This document shows, piece after piece, positions 1 to 9,449 of a stretch of 64,000 nt of DNA. A program made the position numbers and the translations under genes. This DNA is from Paenibacillus sp. FSL K6-3182 (lineage in GTDB: Bacteria > Bacillota > Bacilli > Paenibacillales > Paenibacillaceae), in the NCBI RefSeq assembly GCF_037976325.1, contig NZ_CP150265.1, positions 2,785,501 through 2,849,500 of the forward strand, in the 5' to 3' direction. The notes under the pieces were generated by a model. It was not told the DNA's origin, ran no database searches, and worked only from the letters and a program-made list of their open reading frames with translations. Positions within the stretch are counted from its first letter, which is position 1. Each line of letters starts with the position of its first letter.

Positions 1-181
1 TCTAGTCTTTTTTCTGTTCAAATGTTAAAAACGTCAATGTTGAAATCACATGAAATCGCTTAACATTAAACTAGTGTTTGTATTGCATTTGGGCACAATC
101 TTCTAAATAATGAAAAAGTGTATACGGTAAAGCTGCATCATTTGAAAGTGGAAACAAAAAACGAGTCTAAGCTGCTGCTTC
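1..181. other. Upstream region of the sensor kinase gene, no gene seen
   Basis: AT-rich leader with no convincing reading frame. It presumably carries the promoter of the following two-component operon, but I do not see a clear -35/-10 pair. It may also include the tail of a transcription unit lying left of the window. Confidence 0.4.
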
Positions 182-1978
182 TTGGCAATCTTAGTAAAAA
201 TGGAGGCGGTACTTATCCGTACAGGGTTTAGCAGAATAAAGAGCTCACTGTTGCTTCGCTTCGCGTTATTGCTGGCATTGTTGCTGATTCCGATTATCTT
301 GATCGGGAACAACTTTTATTCTGGCGGCAGGGAGCTGCTGCGAAGGGAAATATCCAACTCGATGGAGTCGAGGGTTGATGCGAATATACGTGCGATGGAG
401 AAGGAAGTCGAAAGGATTCAACTGCTGCAGTTTGAATTAATTAACGACGAATCGCTGAACAAGCTGGCGGTTATTCCAGACTACATGAATCAATATGACA
501 AAAGCCAAGCCATTTTAATGGTACAGGACAGGCTGTTTGCACTAAAAAACAGCAGCGTCTATATATCGGATGTGTCCGTACATATTCCCTCCCTTAACCG
601 TACGATATCCGCTATGCAGGGAACGAGCGCGATGATGCATGAACAATTTAATGCTACTAGTGAGCTGGCTAGAAAGAGTCCGGGAAAAGCGATCTATTTC
701 CTCAATCATATTCCGTATATTGTACTTGTTCACGAGGTGCGTGGTTTGTACGAAGCGGAAAATGCGATGTATTCCATTATTGTGGAGCTCTCACCGAATG
801 AGCTAAGCAAATCACTTTCCTCTTTAGAGAGCAGCGAGAATAGCGGCTCCGTTCTAAGCGATCCGAATGGCGATTTTATTATTCGCACTCATCATTATGA
901 GAATCCCTATTTGGATCAGTACATCGATCAATATAAATCGGGCGCACCGAATGAATACGAGAATATTAGGAGTGTCGGCGAGGGAGATGATAGAGTGCTC
1001 GTATCCTCTCGGTTCTCTGAGCTTCTCGGGTTCTCGCTCATTCATTTTGTTCCTGAGAAACATTTGTTCAATAACTTACATCGATACCAGCAGCTGTTCT
1101 GGGTGTTAATTGCCGTATTCCTCTTCTTTATTATTGTTTTGTGTCTTTCCTTGTACCGTATGATCCATCGGCCGCTGCTGGCGCTTCTGCGTGCATTTAG
1201 GAAGATGGAGAAGGGCGAATTGGACGTAACGATTACCGAGAACAGCCGCAGCGAGTTCGGATATTTACTCCAAGGCTTTAATAAAATGTCCCGTTATATG
1301 CGGGATTTGATTGAACAAGTATATACGCACAAAATATTAGTTCAACGAGCTGAGCTAAAGCATCTACAATCACAAATTAACCCGCATTTTCTATATAACA
1401 GCTATTTCACGCTCTATAACATGATTGCGGTGGAAGATCATGACAGTGCCAAGCAGTTCGCTTCACAGATGGGCAGCTATTTACAGTACATTACCCGCAA
1501 TTCCTCAGATGAAGTACCGCTTTTCGAGGAGGCCAAGCATGCTACAATTTATGCTGAAATTCAGGGCAGGCGCTTTCGTCTGCGGATGAAGGCCAAGTGC
1601 GGCGAAGTTCCAACCGCTTACCTTGAGGTTAAGGTACCGCGCCTTATTCTTCAGCCCTTAATCGAAAACGCTTTCGAGCATGTATTTGATCATGTGGAGG
1701 AAGGCGGACTTCTGTCTATCACTTTCGAAGAAGCAGAGGATTGTTTGTTGATTCGTGTGGAAGACAATGGCCTATTATTGGATCAGGAACGGCTGGAGAC
1801 GCTAGAGAAGCTGCTGAGAACGGATGAAAGTACGATTGAAACGACCGGCCTGCTAAACATACACCGAAGGTTGCGGATGAAATACGGGGAGCGAGGCGGA
1901 ATCGTTGTGGAGCGCAGCCGCCTTGGAGGATTGGAAGTTCGTTTAACCATATGGAAGGAGGACAATGAGTATGCTTAG
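182..1978 (+). CDS. YesM-type sensor histidine kinase
   Basis: Membrane histidine kinase, the sensor half of a two-component system for extracellular carbohydrates or related cues. Seen: a first membrane segment near residues 22-45, an extracytoplasmic region of about 250 residues, a second membrane segment near 303-325, a HAMP linker, then the His_kinase (PF06580-type) motif QINPHFLYN around residue 400 with the phosphoacceptor His, and a C-terminal ATPase domain with an N-box (LIENAFEH) and a DNG motif. At 598 residues it has the usual length of YesM/LytS-like kinases. The TTG at 182 is the longest option; ATG at 200 is possible and neither has a convincing ribosome binding site. It overlaps the next gene by 14 bases, so the pair is translationally coupled. 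The ligand cannot be told from sequence. Confidence 0.93.
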   Translation: MAILVKMEAVLIRTGFSRIKSSLLLRFALLLALLLIPIILIGNNFYSGGRELLRREISNSMESRVDANIRAMEKEVERIQLLQFELINDESLNKLAVIPDYMNQYDKSQAILMVQDRLFALKNSSVYISDVSVHIPSLNRTISAMQGTSAMMHEQFNATSELARKSPGKAIYFLNHIPYIVLVHEVRGLYEAENAMYSIIVELSPNELSKSLSSLESSENSGSVLSDPNGDFIIRTHHYENPYLDQYIDQYKSGAPNEYENIRSVGEGDDRVLVSSRFSELLGFSLIHFVPEKHLFNNLHRYQQLFWVLIAVFLFFIIVLCLSLYRMIHRPLLALLRAFRKMEKGELDVTITENSRSEFGYLLQGFNKMSRYMRDLIEQVYTHKILVQRAELKHLQSQINPHFLYNSYFTLYNMIAVEDHDSAKQFASQMGSYLQYITRNSSDEVPLFEEAKHATIYAEIQGRRFRLRMKAKCGEVPTAYLEVKVPRLILQPLIENAFEHVFDHVEEGGLLSITFEEAEDCLLIRVEDNGLLLDQERLETLEKLLRTDESTIETTGLLNIHRRLRMKYGERGGIVVERSRLGGLEVRLTIWKEDNEYA

Positions 1979-3587
1979 ATTGTTGATTGTTGATGACGAG
2001 CCCGATATTGCGGACGGCCTCTATACGCTTCTGCAGGAACGTTTTCCGATCGAGTTCGAATTGTATAAGGCTTATTCTGGAAAGAGCGCTCTCGAATGGT
2101 TAAGGAGGGGAAGATTTGACATCGTAATGACCGATATTCGGATGCCTGTTCTAAGCGGTCTGGAGCTTCACAAGCATATTCGCAAGTTATGGCCTAGATG
2201 CAAAGTTGTTTTTTTGACCGGGCATAGCGAATTCGATTATGTATACGAGGCTATCCATTATGACAATACCAGCTATCTTCTTAAGACGGAGGGCCATGAG
2301 AAAATTTTGGATACGATTGGCAAGCTGGCAGAGGATATCGCCGGAGAACAGCAGATTGAAGGTCTTATGGGCAAAGCGATGCAGCAGATGGAGCAAACGC
2401 TGCCGCTGCTTCAAAACGAGCTGTTAAGCGAACTGCTCTATGATGAATCATTTGATAGGCACAGCAAGTCCAATCAATTCGAGGAGCTGGGTATTCCTCT
2501 CGATCCGAAGCGTCCAGTCCTCCTAATGATGGCTAAACTGATCGGATTGGATTCTGGATCGCGGCAGTCTGGAAAAGCGCGGCTGCACGCAGGGATGAAG
2601 GTAATCGAGGAGCAGTATGGTTATTCCCACCTGCATATGAAGTATATATTTGTGGACAAGGAAACAATGGCCTGGTTCATACAACCGGCAGCCAGTCATC
2701 TAAGCGAGCCGATTGAACAATCTGCTTTGTGGAGCGACACTCGTCTAGCGGTTCGGGAATATGCGGAGAATGCAGAGGCTGCCTTTCAGCTCACTTTCCA
2801 TATTTCACTATTTTTTCTGCTGGACAGGTCTCCTTGCGAGTGGGATGACATTGCCGACCGATGGGCGATGCTGGAGCATGAGTATCATCGTCAATCCGGT
2901 GATCGAAACGGTGTTGTTCAAGTTGAATTCGGCGAGACCGAGCTTTACCTTGCGAAGATGCTGCGCAAAACGGATTTGTTTGGCGAATATTTAGCAAGCG
3001 GCCAAGCCGAAGCATTCGATTCGGCCTGGGCTCGCTTCAAAGCTGAGCCTATGAGAATGGAATCGGTTTACTCTGCGCTATCGCTTGTTTTCCTGCGCCA
3101 TATTCATCGATTTAATTTGCAGGAGCGCCTATCGGTACGCATTGATTTGTCGGTATTAATGCAGCCGGCAGCTGATCAAGTTAATCTGTCATCATATATG
3201 GATTATTATTATCGACTTGCCATGACGATTTTTGAGATGCAGCAGCAGGACCAGGCTGAACGCCGCGACCGGACCATTGATCTTGTGAAGAGCTATATTC
3301 ACGATCACCTAGGAGAGGATCTCTCTTTGGTGCGTTTATCTGAGATTGTACAATGGAATCCGTCTTATTTATCCAGAGCATTCAAAAAGGTGACGGGTAC
3401 AAACGTGCTCACTTATATCCATGAGGCTAAGCTGAAAGAAGCGATGCGGATGCTGCTTCAACCAGATCTGAAAATTCATGAAATAAGTGCCGCGCTTGGC
3501 TTTATTTCACCGCCCCATTTTACACGATTCTTCAAGAAAGCAAGCGGTTATACCCCACAGGATTATCGATCGCTTGAAGAACGATGA
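1965..3587 (+). CDS. YesN-type response regulator, AraC family output
   Basis: Cytoplasmic DNA-binding response regulator partnered with the overlapping kinase. The receiver domain is residues 1-125 with acidic pocket D10-D11 and phosphoacceptor D57 in the TDIRMP motif. A long middle region of about 300 residues without a recognised motif follows, and the last 100 residues are a double helix-turn-helix of the AraC/XylS class (VTGTNVLTYI, then LGFISPPHFTRFFKKASGYTP). The start ATG AGT ATG follows GGAAGGAGGACA. In YesMN systems the regulator activates the adjacent sugar ABC transporter, which here starts about 110 bases downstream, so the binding-protein gene is the expected target. Confidence 0.94.
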   Translation: MSMLRLLIVDDEPDIADGLYTLLQERFPIEFELYKAYSGKSALEWLRRGRFDIVMTDIRMPVLSGLELHKHIRKLWPRCKVVFLTGHSEFDYVYEAIHYDNTSYLLKTEGHEKILDTIGKLAEDIAGEQQIEGLMGKAMQQMEQTLPLLQNELLSELLYDESFDRHSKSNQFEELGIPLDPKRPVLLMMAKLIGLDSGSRQSGKARLHAGMKVIEEQYGYSHLHMKYIFVDKETMAWFIQPAASHLSEPIEQSALWSDTRLAVREYAENAEAAFQLTFHISLFFLLDRSPCEWDDIADRWAMLEHEYHRQSGDRNGVVQVEFGETELYLAKMLRKTDLFGEYLASGQAEAFDSAWARFKAEPMRMESVYSALSLVFLRHIHRFNLQERLSVRIDLSVLMQPAADQVNLSSYMDYYYRLAMTIFEMQQQDQAERRDRTIDLVKSYIHDHLGEDLSLVRLSEIVQWNPSYLSRAFKKVTGTNVLTYIHEAKLKEAMRMLLQPDLKIHEISAALGFISPPHFTRFFKKASGYTPQDYRSLEER

Positions 3588-3682
3588 TGGATGGGCTTGC
3601 TCGGCAAATTTTTGCACATAGGTAAAAAATAGATAAGCAGAAGTAAAGAAATGGCCTGTTACGTAAGTCGATGTAGCGGGCT

Positions 3683-3688
3683 TATACT
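3683..3688 (+). promoter_or_regulatory. Possible -10 element of the transporter operon
   Basis: TATACT lies 46 bases before the binding-protein start. The region 17-18 bases upstream is a poor -35, which fits an activator-dependent promoter (the YesN-type regulator next door). Inference only. Confidence 0.3.
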
Positions 3689-3701
3689 TTATTCATGCAA
3701 G

Positions 3702-3715
3702 TGACAGCGTTTACA
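3702..3715 (+). promoter_or_regulatory. Candidate CcpA cre box
   Basis: TGACAGCGTTTACA matches the cre consensus TGWAARCGYTWNCW at 13 of 14 positions (C instead of A at position 4). It sits between the putative -10 and the ribosome binding site of the solute-binding protein gene, where CcpA would block elongation, so carbon catabolite repression of the whole transporter operon is likely. Confidence 0.6.
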
Positions 3716-3733
3716 ACAAAAGGGGGATTGAAC

Positions 3734-5458
3734 ATGCAACACAAAAGCTTTAAGCGATATTTAATTCTCGCTACAGCAGTCATGCTTCTCTTAACATCAG
3801 CATGCAGCACTACGAATAACGGAGCGAGTGGAAACAAGGGTAAGCAAGAAAACACTGCAAACACAGGCGACAGCAAGGGCGCAGCGAATTCGACAGACAA
3901 ACCAGCCGAAGGTGTTCCGCTGGGCAAATATGAGCCTGCAATTGAGGTGACAACCGTAAGATCGCTGCCGCCGTCGATCAAGTTCGAGAAGGGCGACAGC
4001 ATAGACAACAATATTTGGTATCGCAGTTATGAAGAGGAGCTGGGTATTAAGCTGATCAATAAGTGGAGCGTTCCACAGACACAGTGGCAGCAAAAAATGA
4101 ATGTGACCATCGCATCTGGTGATATTCCTGATATTTTGACGGTGTCAGCTAATGAGCTGAAGCGCCTTGTCGATGCCGATATGGTCGAGGACATGACGGA
4201 AGTATTCGAGAAATATGCTTCGGAGAAAACCAAGCAAGTCATAAGTAATGATGGAGGCAACGGAATGAAGGCCTCCACCTTCGAAGGCAAATTGCTTGCG
4301 CTGCCTGGTGTTACCTTCACAGGTACCGGTGCGCAGATGTTATGGATTAGACAAGATTGGCTGAAGAAGCTTAATTTGCCTGAGCCCAAATCGATGGAGG
4401 ACGTATATCGCATCGCCGAGGCGTTTGCGAGTCAAGATCCTGATGGCAACAACCAGAAGGACACGATAGGGCTGGGTGGAATCAATAAGGATTTGAATTC
4501 CTTAATGGGCTTCTTCGAGAGCTTCCATGCCTATCCAGGCCGCTGGGTCAAAGATGATTCTGGACAGCTCGTCTACGGAGATATACAACCAGGGCTCAAG
4601 CCTGCGCTGCAGAAGCTGCAGGATCTGTTCAAAGCAGGTCTGATCGATCCAGAATTTGCGGTCAAGGATCAGGCTAAAGCATACGAATTAATTGCCGGTA
4701 ACAAAACGGGCATGTTCTACTCAGGCGAGGGTGCCGTGTGGTGGCCTTTGACGGATCATTATAAGAAGGAAAAGTCGGATTGGAAGCCGTATCCACTCAT
4801 TTCCTTTGACGACCAGCCAGCAAGTACCTCAGGCGGCATTCCGGTTGGGAATTATTATGTCGTTCGCAAAGGGTTCGAGCATCCGGAAGCGCTCGTAAAG
4901 CTGCTTAATTTTGCAGTAGAGAAGCAATATGGTCCGGAAGGACGTCTGGACGCCTATTGGTACGGGGGAGAAAACAAGGAAATTAATGTTGCGGCATTTG
5001 CAGCTGTTATCATAAGTGATCCACTGGAGCTGATAAATATTCACCGAGGTGTTCAGGAATCGGTTGATGCAGGGAAGTATGTAGATAATCCGATTGCCGA
5101 TGTAAAGCATCATTATGACCTCTACCAGTTGTGGTTATCGGGGAAATTTATAGACAGCAACGAGGAAGGGCAGGCCTGGTCTTCCTATAAATGGGCTGGA
5201 CCAGGAGGCGGTATGAATGTAGTCAGCGACTATGTGAAGGATAACAAGTATCTGGTTGATGAATATTCGGGACCAAGCACGCCAACGATGACAGCCAAGA
5301 AAAGCACACTGGATAAGATGAAGCTGGAAGTGTTCACGAAAATTATTATGGGGCAATCGGATGTAAGCGAGTTCGATAAGTTTGTAGCGGATTGGAAGAA
5401 ATTTGGCGGAGATGCAATTACGGCTGAAGTAAACGAATGGTATAAGGCTAAACAATAA
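3734..5458 (+). CDS. Extracellular solute-binding lipoprotein (LplA-type, sugar ABC transporter)
   Basis: Lipid-anchored substrate receptor of a carbohydrate ABC importer. The ATG at 3734 follows the strong site AAAAGGGGGATT; an in-frame start at 3695 would add 13 residues before a proper signal peptide and is rejected. Seen: K/R-rich N-terminus, hydrophobic segment, then a lipobox-like LTSAC with Cys24, a Gly/Asn/Lys-rich tether to about residue 60, and a two-lobed binding-protein fold with the GDIPDILTVSANEL and QDPDGNNQKDTIGLGG signatures typical of the large LplA/YtcQ binding proteins. Its 574 residues fit that group. The two permeases follow in the same direction after a stem-loop. Substrate unknown; the adjacent beta-helix enzyme suggests an oligosaccharide. 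Confidence 0.93.
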   Translation: MQHKSFKRYLILATAVMLLLTSACSTTNNGASGNKGKQENTANTGDSKGAANSTDKPAEGVPLGKYEPAIEVTTVRSLPPSIKFEKGDSIDNNIWYRSYEEELGIKLINKWSVPQTQWQQKMNVTIASGDIPDILTVSANELKRLVDADMVEDMTEVFEKYASEKTKQVISNDGGNGMKASTFEGKLLALPGVTFTGTGAQMLWIRQDWLKKLNLPEPKSMEDVYRIAEAFASQDPDGNNQKDTIGLGGINKDLNSLMGFFESFHAYPGRWVKDDSGQLVYGDIQPGLKPALQKLQDLFKAGLIDPEFAVKDQAKAYELIAGNKTGMFYSGEGAVWWPLTDHYKKEKSDWKPYPLISFDDQPASTSGGIPVGNYYVVRKGFEHPEALVKLLNFAVEKQYGPEGRLDAYWYGGENKEINVAAFAAVIISDPLELINIHRGVQESVDAGKYVDNPIADVKHHYDLYQLWLSGKFIDSNEEGQAWSSYKWAGPGGGMNVVSDYVKDNKYLVDEYSGPSTPTMTAKKSTLDKMKLEVFTKIIMGQSDVSEFDKFVADWKKFGGDAITAEVNEWYKAKQ

Positions 5459-5471
5459 CCTGAGAATGGAG

Positions 5472-5505
5472 AGGAAGCAGCTCGAATGGCTTGCTTCCTT
5501 TCTTA
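5472..5505 (+). terminator. Stem-loop between binding protein and permease genes
   Basis: AGGAAGCAGC pairs with GCTTGCTTCCT (one bulge), followed by TTTCTT. Weak intrinsic terminator or mRNA-stabilising hairpin, a common arrangement that yields more binding protein than permease. Confidence 0.6.
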
Positions 5506-5531
5506 CTCTATCAGCTTAGAAAGGAATGATC

Positions 5532-6452
5532 ATGTTGCAAGCGGCGACCGTCAAAAGAAGACGATCTTGGAAGAAGCATCTACCTCTGCATCTTATGCTG
5601 GTGCCCGGAATTCTATTGTTAATCATGTTTCATTATATCCCTATGGCAGGAATCGTCATTGCCTTCCAGAATTTCATTCCTGCTAAAGGCTTCTTCGATT
5701 CCAAATGGGTGGGTTGGAACAATTTCGAGTTTATGCTCCAAATGCCTGGGATTGGCCAAGTGTTATGGAACACCATTTTTATTGCTTTTCTGAAAATCAT
5801 CTTCGGTCAAATTGCCCCTATTGTGACGGCATTGCTGCTTAATGAAGTGCGGAAATCATCGATCAAGAGATCGGTGCAGACACTTATTTATTTGCCGCAT
5901 TTCCTATCGTGGGTCATTCTTGGCGGCATTCTGATCGATATTCTCTCACCATCACAGGGACTACTGAATGAAGTGATTAGCTGGTTTGGAATGGAACCGC
6001 TATTTTTTCTTGGCAATGATAAGCTGTTTCCTTATGTGCTCGTTGTCACGGATGTATGGAAGGAATTTGGATTTGGCACGATTGTTTATCTCGCTGCGCT
6101 TACAAGCATTAATCCTACATTATACGAAGCCGCCATTATGGATGGGGCAGGCAGATGGAAACAAACGATTCATGTGACATTGCCAGGCATGCTTCCCATC
6201 ATCGTGCTGCTCGCGACACTCGGGCTTGGGGGCGTACTGAATGCAGGCTTCGACCAAGTATTCAATTTGTATAACCCGCTTGTCTATCGTACGGGAGATA
6301 TTCTAGACACTTTTGTTTATCGACTAGGTCTTATCGATGCTCAATATGCGGTTGCGACAGCTGTCGGCTTATTCAAATCTGTGGTCTCTTTGATTTTTGT
6401 AGGAGCCTCGTACTGGCTGGCTTATCGTATAGCTGGATACCGTATTTTTTAA
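5532..6452 (+). CDS. Carbohydrate ABC transporter permease, LplB type
   Basis: Inner-membrane permease of the MalF/LplB group, about 306 residues with six predicted membrane spans. The EAA loop that contacts the ATPase is clear: EAAIMDGAGRWKQTIHVTLP. The ribosome binding site AGAAAGGA ends too close to an ATG at 5526, so the ATG at 5532 is the better start. It follows the binding-protein gene and its stem-loop and precedes the second permease by 17 bases. No ATP-binding subunit gene is present in the operon; importers of this type commonly share a MsmX-like ATPase encoded elsewhere. Confidence 0.94.
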   Translation: MLQAATVKRRRSWKKHLPLHLMLVPGILLLIMFHYIPMAGIVIAFQNFIPAKGFFDSKWVGWNNFEFMLQMPGIGQVLWNTIFIAFLKIIFGQIAPIVTALLLNEVRKSSIKRSVQTLIYLPHFLSWVILGGILIDILSPSQGLLNEVISWFGMEPLFFLGNDKLFPYVLVVTDVWKEFGFGTIVYLAALTSINPTLYEAAIMDGAGRWKQTIHVTLPGMLPIIVLLATLGLGGVLNAGFDQVFNLYNPLVYRTGDILDTFVYRLGLIDAQYAVATAVGLFKSVVSLIFVGASYWLAYRIAGYRIF

Positions 6453-6469
6453 GGAAAGGAGAGACCGTT

Positions 6470-7366
6470 ATGGACATCAATGATTCACTGGGACGGAAAG
6501 TTTTTCTTATCTGCAATAATGTTTTCCTTATTACGTTAGCTGTTGTTTGTTTGCTTCCTCTAATTAATATATTAGCTCTGTCGTTTAGCTCAAGCTCGGC
6601 GGCGACGGCAGGGGCGGTCAAGCTGTGGCCAGTTGATTTTACGCTGAGCTCCTATAAGTACGCACTGTCCAAACCGGAATTTTTACAGTCGCTTTTTGTT
6701 TCGATTGTGCGGGTTGTCCTTGGTACGATTATCAGTTTATTGGTGGTTGTTATTTCCGCGTATCCGTTGTCGAAGGAACGGACGGACTTTCCGATGCGAA
6801 CCTTCTATGTTTGGTTTTTCTTTGTAACCATTTTGTTTAGCGGGGGATTAATCCCAACCTACATGGTCATTCGAAATTACCATATGCTTGATACGATCTG
6901 GGCACTTGTACTTCCAGGCGCTGTGGCGGTGTTCAACATCGTGCTGCTGCTGAATTTCTTTCGCGGTACACCAAAAGAAATTCAGGAAGCTGCACTTGTT
7001 GATGGATGTACAGAGTGGCAACTGCTCTGGAAAATGATGGTTCCCATCTCGATTCCTGCACTGGCGACAATTTTGTTGTTTACATGCGTAGGCCAGTGGA
7101 ATGCCTGGTTCGATGGACTGATCTATATGAACTCTCCTACGAATTATCCGTTGCAGACGTATCTGCAGACACTTGTTGTAAGCACGGAGTTGTTTACCGC
7201 AGGGGGAAACCTGACAGCGGAAGATATGAAGGCGTTAGCTGAGGTATCCGACCGTACAACCAAAGCTTCTCAAATTTTTCTAGCAGCACTGCCTGTGCTT
7301 GTTCTGTATCCGTTTTTGCAAAAGTATTTCATGAAGGGCATCGTGCTGGGCAGCGTGAAAGGATAG
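6470..7366 (+). CDS. Carbohydrate ABC transporter permease, YtcP type
   Basis: Second permease of the importer, MalG/YtcP-like, 298 residues with six predicted spans. The EAA loop reads EAALVDGCTEWQLLWKMMVP and the C-terminus ends in KGIVLGSVKG, the usual ending of this family. Start ATG follows AAGGAAAGGAGAGACC. Co-transcribed with the preceding permease and closely followed by the secreted beta-helix enzyme, which probably generates the transported oligosaccharide or works on the same polymer. Confidence 0.95.
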   Translation: MDINDSLGRKVFLICNNVFLITLAVVCLLPLINILALSFSSSSAATAGAVKLWPVDFTLSSYKYALSKPEFLQSLFVSIVRVVLGTIISLLVVVISAYPLSKERTDFPMRTFYVWFFFVTILFSGGLIPTYMVIRNYHMLDTIWALVLPGAVAVFNIVLLLNFFRGTPKEIQEAALVDGCTEWQLLWKMMVPISIPALATILLFTCVGQWNAWFDGLIYMNSPTNYPLQTYLQTLVVSTELFTAGGNLTAEDMKALAEVSDRTTKASQIFLAALPVLVLYPFLQKYFMKGIVLGSVKG

Positions 7367-7410
7367 ATTCAAGAATTATTATGACTTCATATCGGGAGGA
7401 ATGGTTTGTG

Positions 7411-9384
7411 ATGAAGATGAAGCTATTACTTGTGTTGCTTTTGATGGCAACCTTTTTGAATGTTGGGGAGGCGCATGCTGTGAGTCAGGAAAATAAGCAG
7501 ATCTCTTCCAAAATCGTTACTTGGGAAACGCCTGATTGGCAGCAAAAAAACAAGAGCTTTTCGGTTTGGATAAGAGAGAATGGCAAGAAAACGTGGAAGG
7601 AGCTTTATGTTTATAACGTAAAGAACGGTGAGCAGAAGGAGCAAGATGTACCTACGGATGCAGCTATGGTTAACGTAGACTTTACAGGTACAGTTGAGTT
7701 TAAGGTAACTTATAACACGGATAAAATCAAAGATTATGAAATACGCCCTTCGGCTTATGGAATAAATGCTAAAAAAACAGAAGGAAATACATTAATCTTT
7801 TCGCTCACGCAAAATAATAAAGCTCCATTAAAGCCCACCATTATGGTGAATGGCAGCTGGAGTGAGGGCAATTTGCATATCCTTTCAAACATGCCTGAGA
7901 ACGATGCACCTTCACAGAATGCCGCAAACGTTTATGTTATAAATCCTGGCGACCCGATCCCGCTTTATTTGCCAATGGGAAAAGATACGTATTATTTTAA
8001 GCCGGGCGAGCACGAGCTGCCAAAAGGGATGTGGGTTGAGCTTGATCTCGAGGAAACCGTTCAACTGGAAAAATTTGATTTGGTGCAGCAGCTAACCGAC
8101 TCCCAGTGGTTTGCAAAAGGACCCCAACGATTTGTGATTGAGGCCAAGGAGAGAAAAGACGACCCGTATGTAAAAGTATACGATGGGTATGAGAATAATA
8201 AGGAAGGAACAGTCACCGATTTATTGAGCAGCGTGAACGCGAGATATGTAAAGCTTGTCCTACTAGGTAATACCGGATCAAGTCATTATGTAATGACATC
8301 ATTGGCAAGCGAATTTAAGCTTTATAAAAAGGGAGACGATTCTACAAATATTGCAAAGGGCAAAGCGGTAAATGGGGCATTCCCCAGTTACTCCAATATG
8401 ACTGACGGCAATGATTCTACTCATTATATGTCGTCTACTGGTTATGGCAATTGGCATGCAGGAGAAGCGTTTTATATCAGTCAGAGCGATACGACTGTTT
8501 ATTTGGCACCAGGCTCGCTTGTCAAAGGGTCAATTTCTGCAGATGATCTGAGCAACATTACAATTAAAGGCCGAGGTATCATGTACGGTGGTGATCTTTT
8601 GCGGCCTAGAAATTACGCTGAGGGACGAAGCGGGGCGATATGGATTACGAGAAGCGCTAATTCAAAGGTAGAAGGCATTACACTGATCGATTATCCGATG
8701 TGGTCAGTCGTTATGAACTTTACGGATCAAACGTCGATCAAAAACATAAATTTTTTCGGTTCGATGGTTAATGCTGATGGCATTCACCTCTCAGGCAGCA
8801 AAAATGCGCAGGTTTCAGGCGTCTTCATAAGAACGACGGACGATAATTTTGTCATTTATCATTATGGTGAGAGTTCAAATATAACGGTGAAAGATTCTAT
8901 ATTCTGGGCAGATAATGCTCGTCCTATTTTGCTAGGCTTGGGAGATACGCCAAATGCGACGATCGATAAGGTTAACTTTGAGAATATCTATATTTTGAAT
9001 CAACGAGGCGTATGGGATCTGAATAAATATAATGGTGCGATTCAAATTTGGGCAACAGGAGGGAACAAGATAAGCAATATTGCCTTTAAAAATATTCATA
9101 TCGATGAGTTCGAAGCTCCGGGGGACTCTATGCTTTTTCAAATCAAGACAGATGAGATGGCTGCTGGAATTGCGCCTGGTTCTGTGAGCAACGTCTCCTT
9201 TAACAACATTATCTACCGCGGCAAGCTTCCACGAAAATCTCTTATTAGCGGCGTTGACGACAGCCATAATGTGAGCGGGATCGTATTTAACCGTTTTAAA
9301 ATAAACAATACGTTATTGTCTTCTACTAACATGAAACAGTTTATCGAATTTAAGGGGAAGTATTCGGATATAAAATTTAAATAG
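7411..9384 (+). CDS. Secreted right-handed beta-helix glycan-active enzyme (GH28/GH49-like)
   Basis: Predicted secreted polysaccharide-degrading enzyme of 657 residues. The ATG at 7411 (or GTG at 7408) lies behind CGGGAGGA; the frame opens at 7381 but that gives no signal peptide at the N-terminus. Residues 1-23 form a signal peptide ending AHA. An N-terminal beta-rich domain of about 200 residues is followed by a stretch resembling an inserted discoidin-like fold (around 200-310) and a pectin-lyase-type beta-helix (about 345-640). NADGIHL near residue 455 and TTDD near 477 correspond to the NTDG and DD acidic motifs of GH28/GH49 enzymes, but the GHG and RIK motifs of polygalacturonases are absent. 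It ends the transporter operon; a terminator follows. The exact substrate is open. Confidence 0.8.
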   Translation: MKMKLLLVLLLMATFLNVGEAHAVSQENKQISSKIVTWETPDWQQKNKSFSVWIRENGKKTWKELYVYNVKNGEQKEQDVPTDAAMVNVDFTGTVEFKVTYNTDKIKDYEIRPSAYGINAKKTEGNTLIFSLTQNNKAPLKPTIMVNGSWSEGNLHILSNMPENDAPSQNAANVYVINPGDPIPLYLPMGKDTYYFKPGEHELPKGMWVELDLEETVQLEKFDLVQQLTDSQWFAKGPQRFVIEAKERKDDPYVKVYDGYENNKEGTVTDLLSSVNARYVKLVLLGNTGSSHYVMTSLASEFKLYKKGDDSTNIAKGKAVNGAFPSYSNMTDGNDSTHYMSSTGYGNWHAGEAFYISQSDTTVYLAPGSLVKGSISADDLSNITIKGRGIMYGGDLLRPRNYAEGRSGAIWITRSANSKVEGITLIDYPMWSVVMNFTDQTSIKNINFFGSMVNADGIHLSGSKNAQVSGVFIRTTDDNFVIYHYGESSNITVKDSIFWADNARPILLGLGDTPNATIDKVNFENIYILNQRGVWDLNKYNGAIQIWATGGNKISNIAFKNIHIDEFEAPGDSMLFQIKTDEMAAGIAPGSVSNVSFNNIIYRGKLPRKSLISGVDDSHNVSGIVFNRFKINNTLLSSTNMKQFIEFKGKYSDIKFK

Positions 9385-9412
9385 CATCAAAAAAACGGAA
9401 AATAAGCTGCTG

Positions 9413-9439
9413 ACCTGCCTGTTATGGGCAGGTTTTTTT
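9413..9439 (+). terminator. Intrinsic terminator of the transporter operon
   Basis: ACCTGCC and GGCAGGT form a 7-bp stem followed by seven T residues, 29 bases behind the stop of the beta-helix enzyme gene. It also lies between convergent genes. Confidence 0.85.
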
Positions 9440-9449
9440 GTGTTTGCTA

